Below, in pieces: positions 13,846 to 14,194 of a stretch of 14,194 bases of DNA (its first letter is position 1; the number at the start of each line of letters is the position of its first letter). Both the position numbers and the translations under genes were made by a program. The DNA lies in the NCBI GenBank assembly GCA_001796865.1, contig MGNQ01000055.1, positions 26,713-40,906 on the forward strand, given 5' to 3'. Below the pieces are notes generated by a model. It saw only the letters and a program-made list of their open reading frames with translations. It was not told the DNA's origin and did no database searches. This DNA is from Chloroflexi bacterium RBG_16_56_11 (GTDB taxonomy: Bacteria; Chloroflexota; Dehalococcoidia; Dehalococcoidales; RBG-16-60-22).

Positions 13846-14194
13846 ATGAAACAGATCGCCGGTAGCGTCTATCTTGAAAATGAATTGAGCGTCTGTAATA
13901 CCAGCATCGTGGTAACGAAGGATGGCGTCGTCGTCATCGATACGCCCATGGTGCCGGCCGATGCCAAAAAGGTGGCGGCCGAGATTGCCAGGTTCGGGCC
14001 CGTCCGCTACGTGATTAACACCGAACCCCACGGCGACCATATTTCCGGCAACTGCTATTTCGGTGGGACGTTAATAGGCCAGGAAGGGATACGCGAGGCT
14101 ATCCTGGCGGCGAAAGCGACCGACATCGAAGGCATGTTGAAAATGATGTCGCCGGGCAGCCTCCCCGTCGATAAGGACTTCAAATACCGTCCGT
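13846..14194 (+). CDS. Metallo-beta-lactamase-fold hydrolase, partial at 3' end
   Basis: Only the first 116 residues are in the window. The pattern is that of the MBL-fold superfamily: a short beta-hairpin start, GVVVIDTP (27-34) with the typical Asp32, a helix, then YVINTEPHGDHISGN (55-69), the metal-binding strand-loop. The normal HxHxDH is here ExHxDH: Glu60 takes the place of the first His, while His62, Asp64 and His65 are intact. Superfamily members include glyoxalase II-like thioesterases, lactonases and beta-lactamases; the lost first ligand argues against simply naming it a beta-lactamase. ATG 13846 follows an AAAGGGG ribosome site. There is no signal peptide, so a cytoplasmic enzyme is likely. 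Downstream metal ligands lie outside the window, so activity cannot be judged. Confidence 0.8.
   Translation, partial: MKQIAGSVYLENELSVCNTSIVVTKDGVVVIDTPMVPADAKKVAAEIARFGPVRYVINTEPHGDHISGNCYFGGTLIGQEGIREAILAAKATDIEGMLKMMSPGSLPVDKDFKYRP

Overview
The window reads as a piece of a bacterial chromosome with moderately high G+C content, probably from an anaerobe. The strongest clue is a compact operon for DsrC, DsrK-like and DsrM-like proteins plus a C_GCAxxG_C_C redox protein, a set typical of sulfur-metabolising or deep-branching anaerobes. The remaining genes (amidohydrolase-2, medium-chain dehydrogenase, PD40 lipoproteins, small GIY-YIG nuclease, GTCATTGCGAG-type dispersed repeat) would suit a Dehalococcoidia-like member of the Chloroflexota. 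That placement is an inference from gene style, not from a marker gene; a delta-proteobacterial or other anaerobic host is not excluded. No rRNA, tRNA, CRISPR array, phage or transposase gene is visible.

Layout. 1-827 (minus): 5' part of a metal-dependent amidohydrolase, cut by the window edge. 911-975: palindromic double-hairpin repeat. 1006-1992 (minus): zinc-dependent medium-chain dehydrogenase with its own promoter. 2106-2227: MITE-like element with 11-bp terminal inverted repeats. 2235-5783 (minus): four-gene redox operon, transcribed as C_GCAxxG_C_C protein, dsrM-like, dsrK-like, dsrC. 5869-7940 (minus): two overlapping genes for secreted beta-propeller lipoproteins. 8016-8047: intrinsic terminator. 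8074-8595 (minus): orphan charged coiled-coil protein. 8822-8851: strong sigma70-type promoter. 8896-12492 (plus): two half-transporters forming a probable heterodimeric ABC exporter. 12511-12880: second copy of the double-hairpin repeat, here carrying a GIY-YIG nuclease gene between the hairpins. 12905-13738 (minus): class I SAM methyltransferase, probably leaderless. 13846 to the end (plus): start of a metallo-beta-lactamase-fold hydrolase.

How the genes work together. In the redox operon, the DsrM-like membrane cytochrome b would exchange electrons with the quinone pool and pass them to the DsrK-like Fe-S/CCG protein. DsrK would act on the two-cysteine C-terminal arm of DsrC as a disulfide or trisulfide reductase. 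No dsrAB, dsrJ, dsrO or dsrP lies beside it here, so the sulfur substrate of DsrC is open, and the C_GCAxxG_C_C protein is a candidate extra redox partner. The two ABC genes carry complementary degenerate and consensus ATPase motifs, as expected for a heterodimer with one weak and one active site.

The most unusual structure is the pair of repeats at 911-975 and 12511-12880. The two hairpins match between copies, one stem pair differs by a compensatory change, and only one copy contains the AT-rich nuclease gene. This suggests a nuclease-bearing repeat element and a compact relative without the gene.
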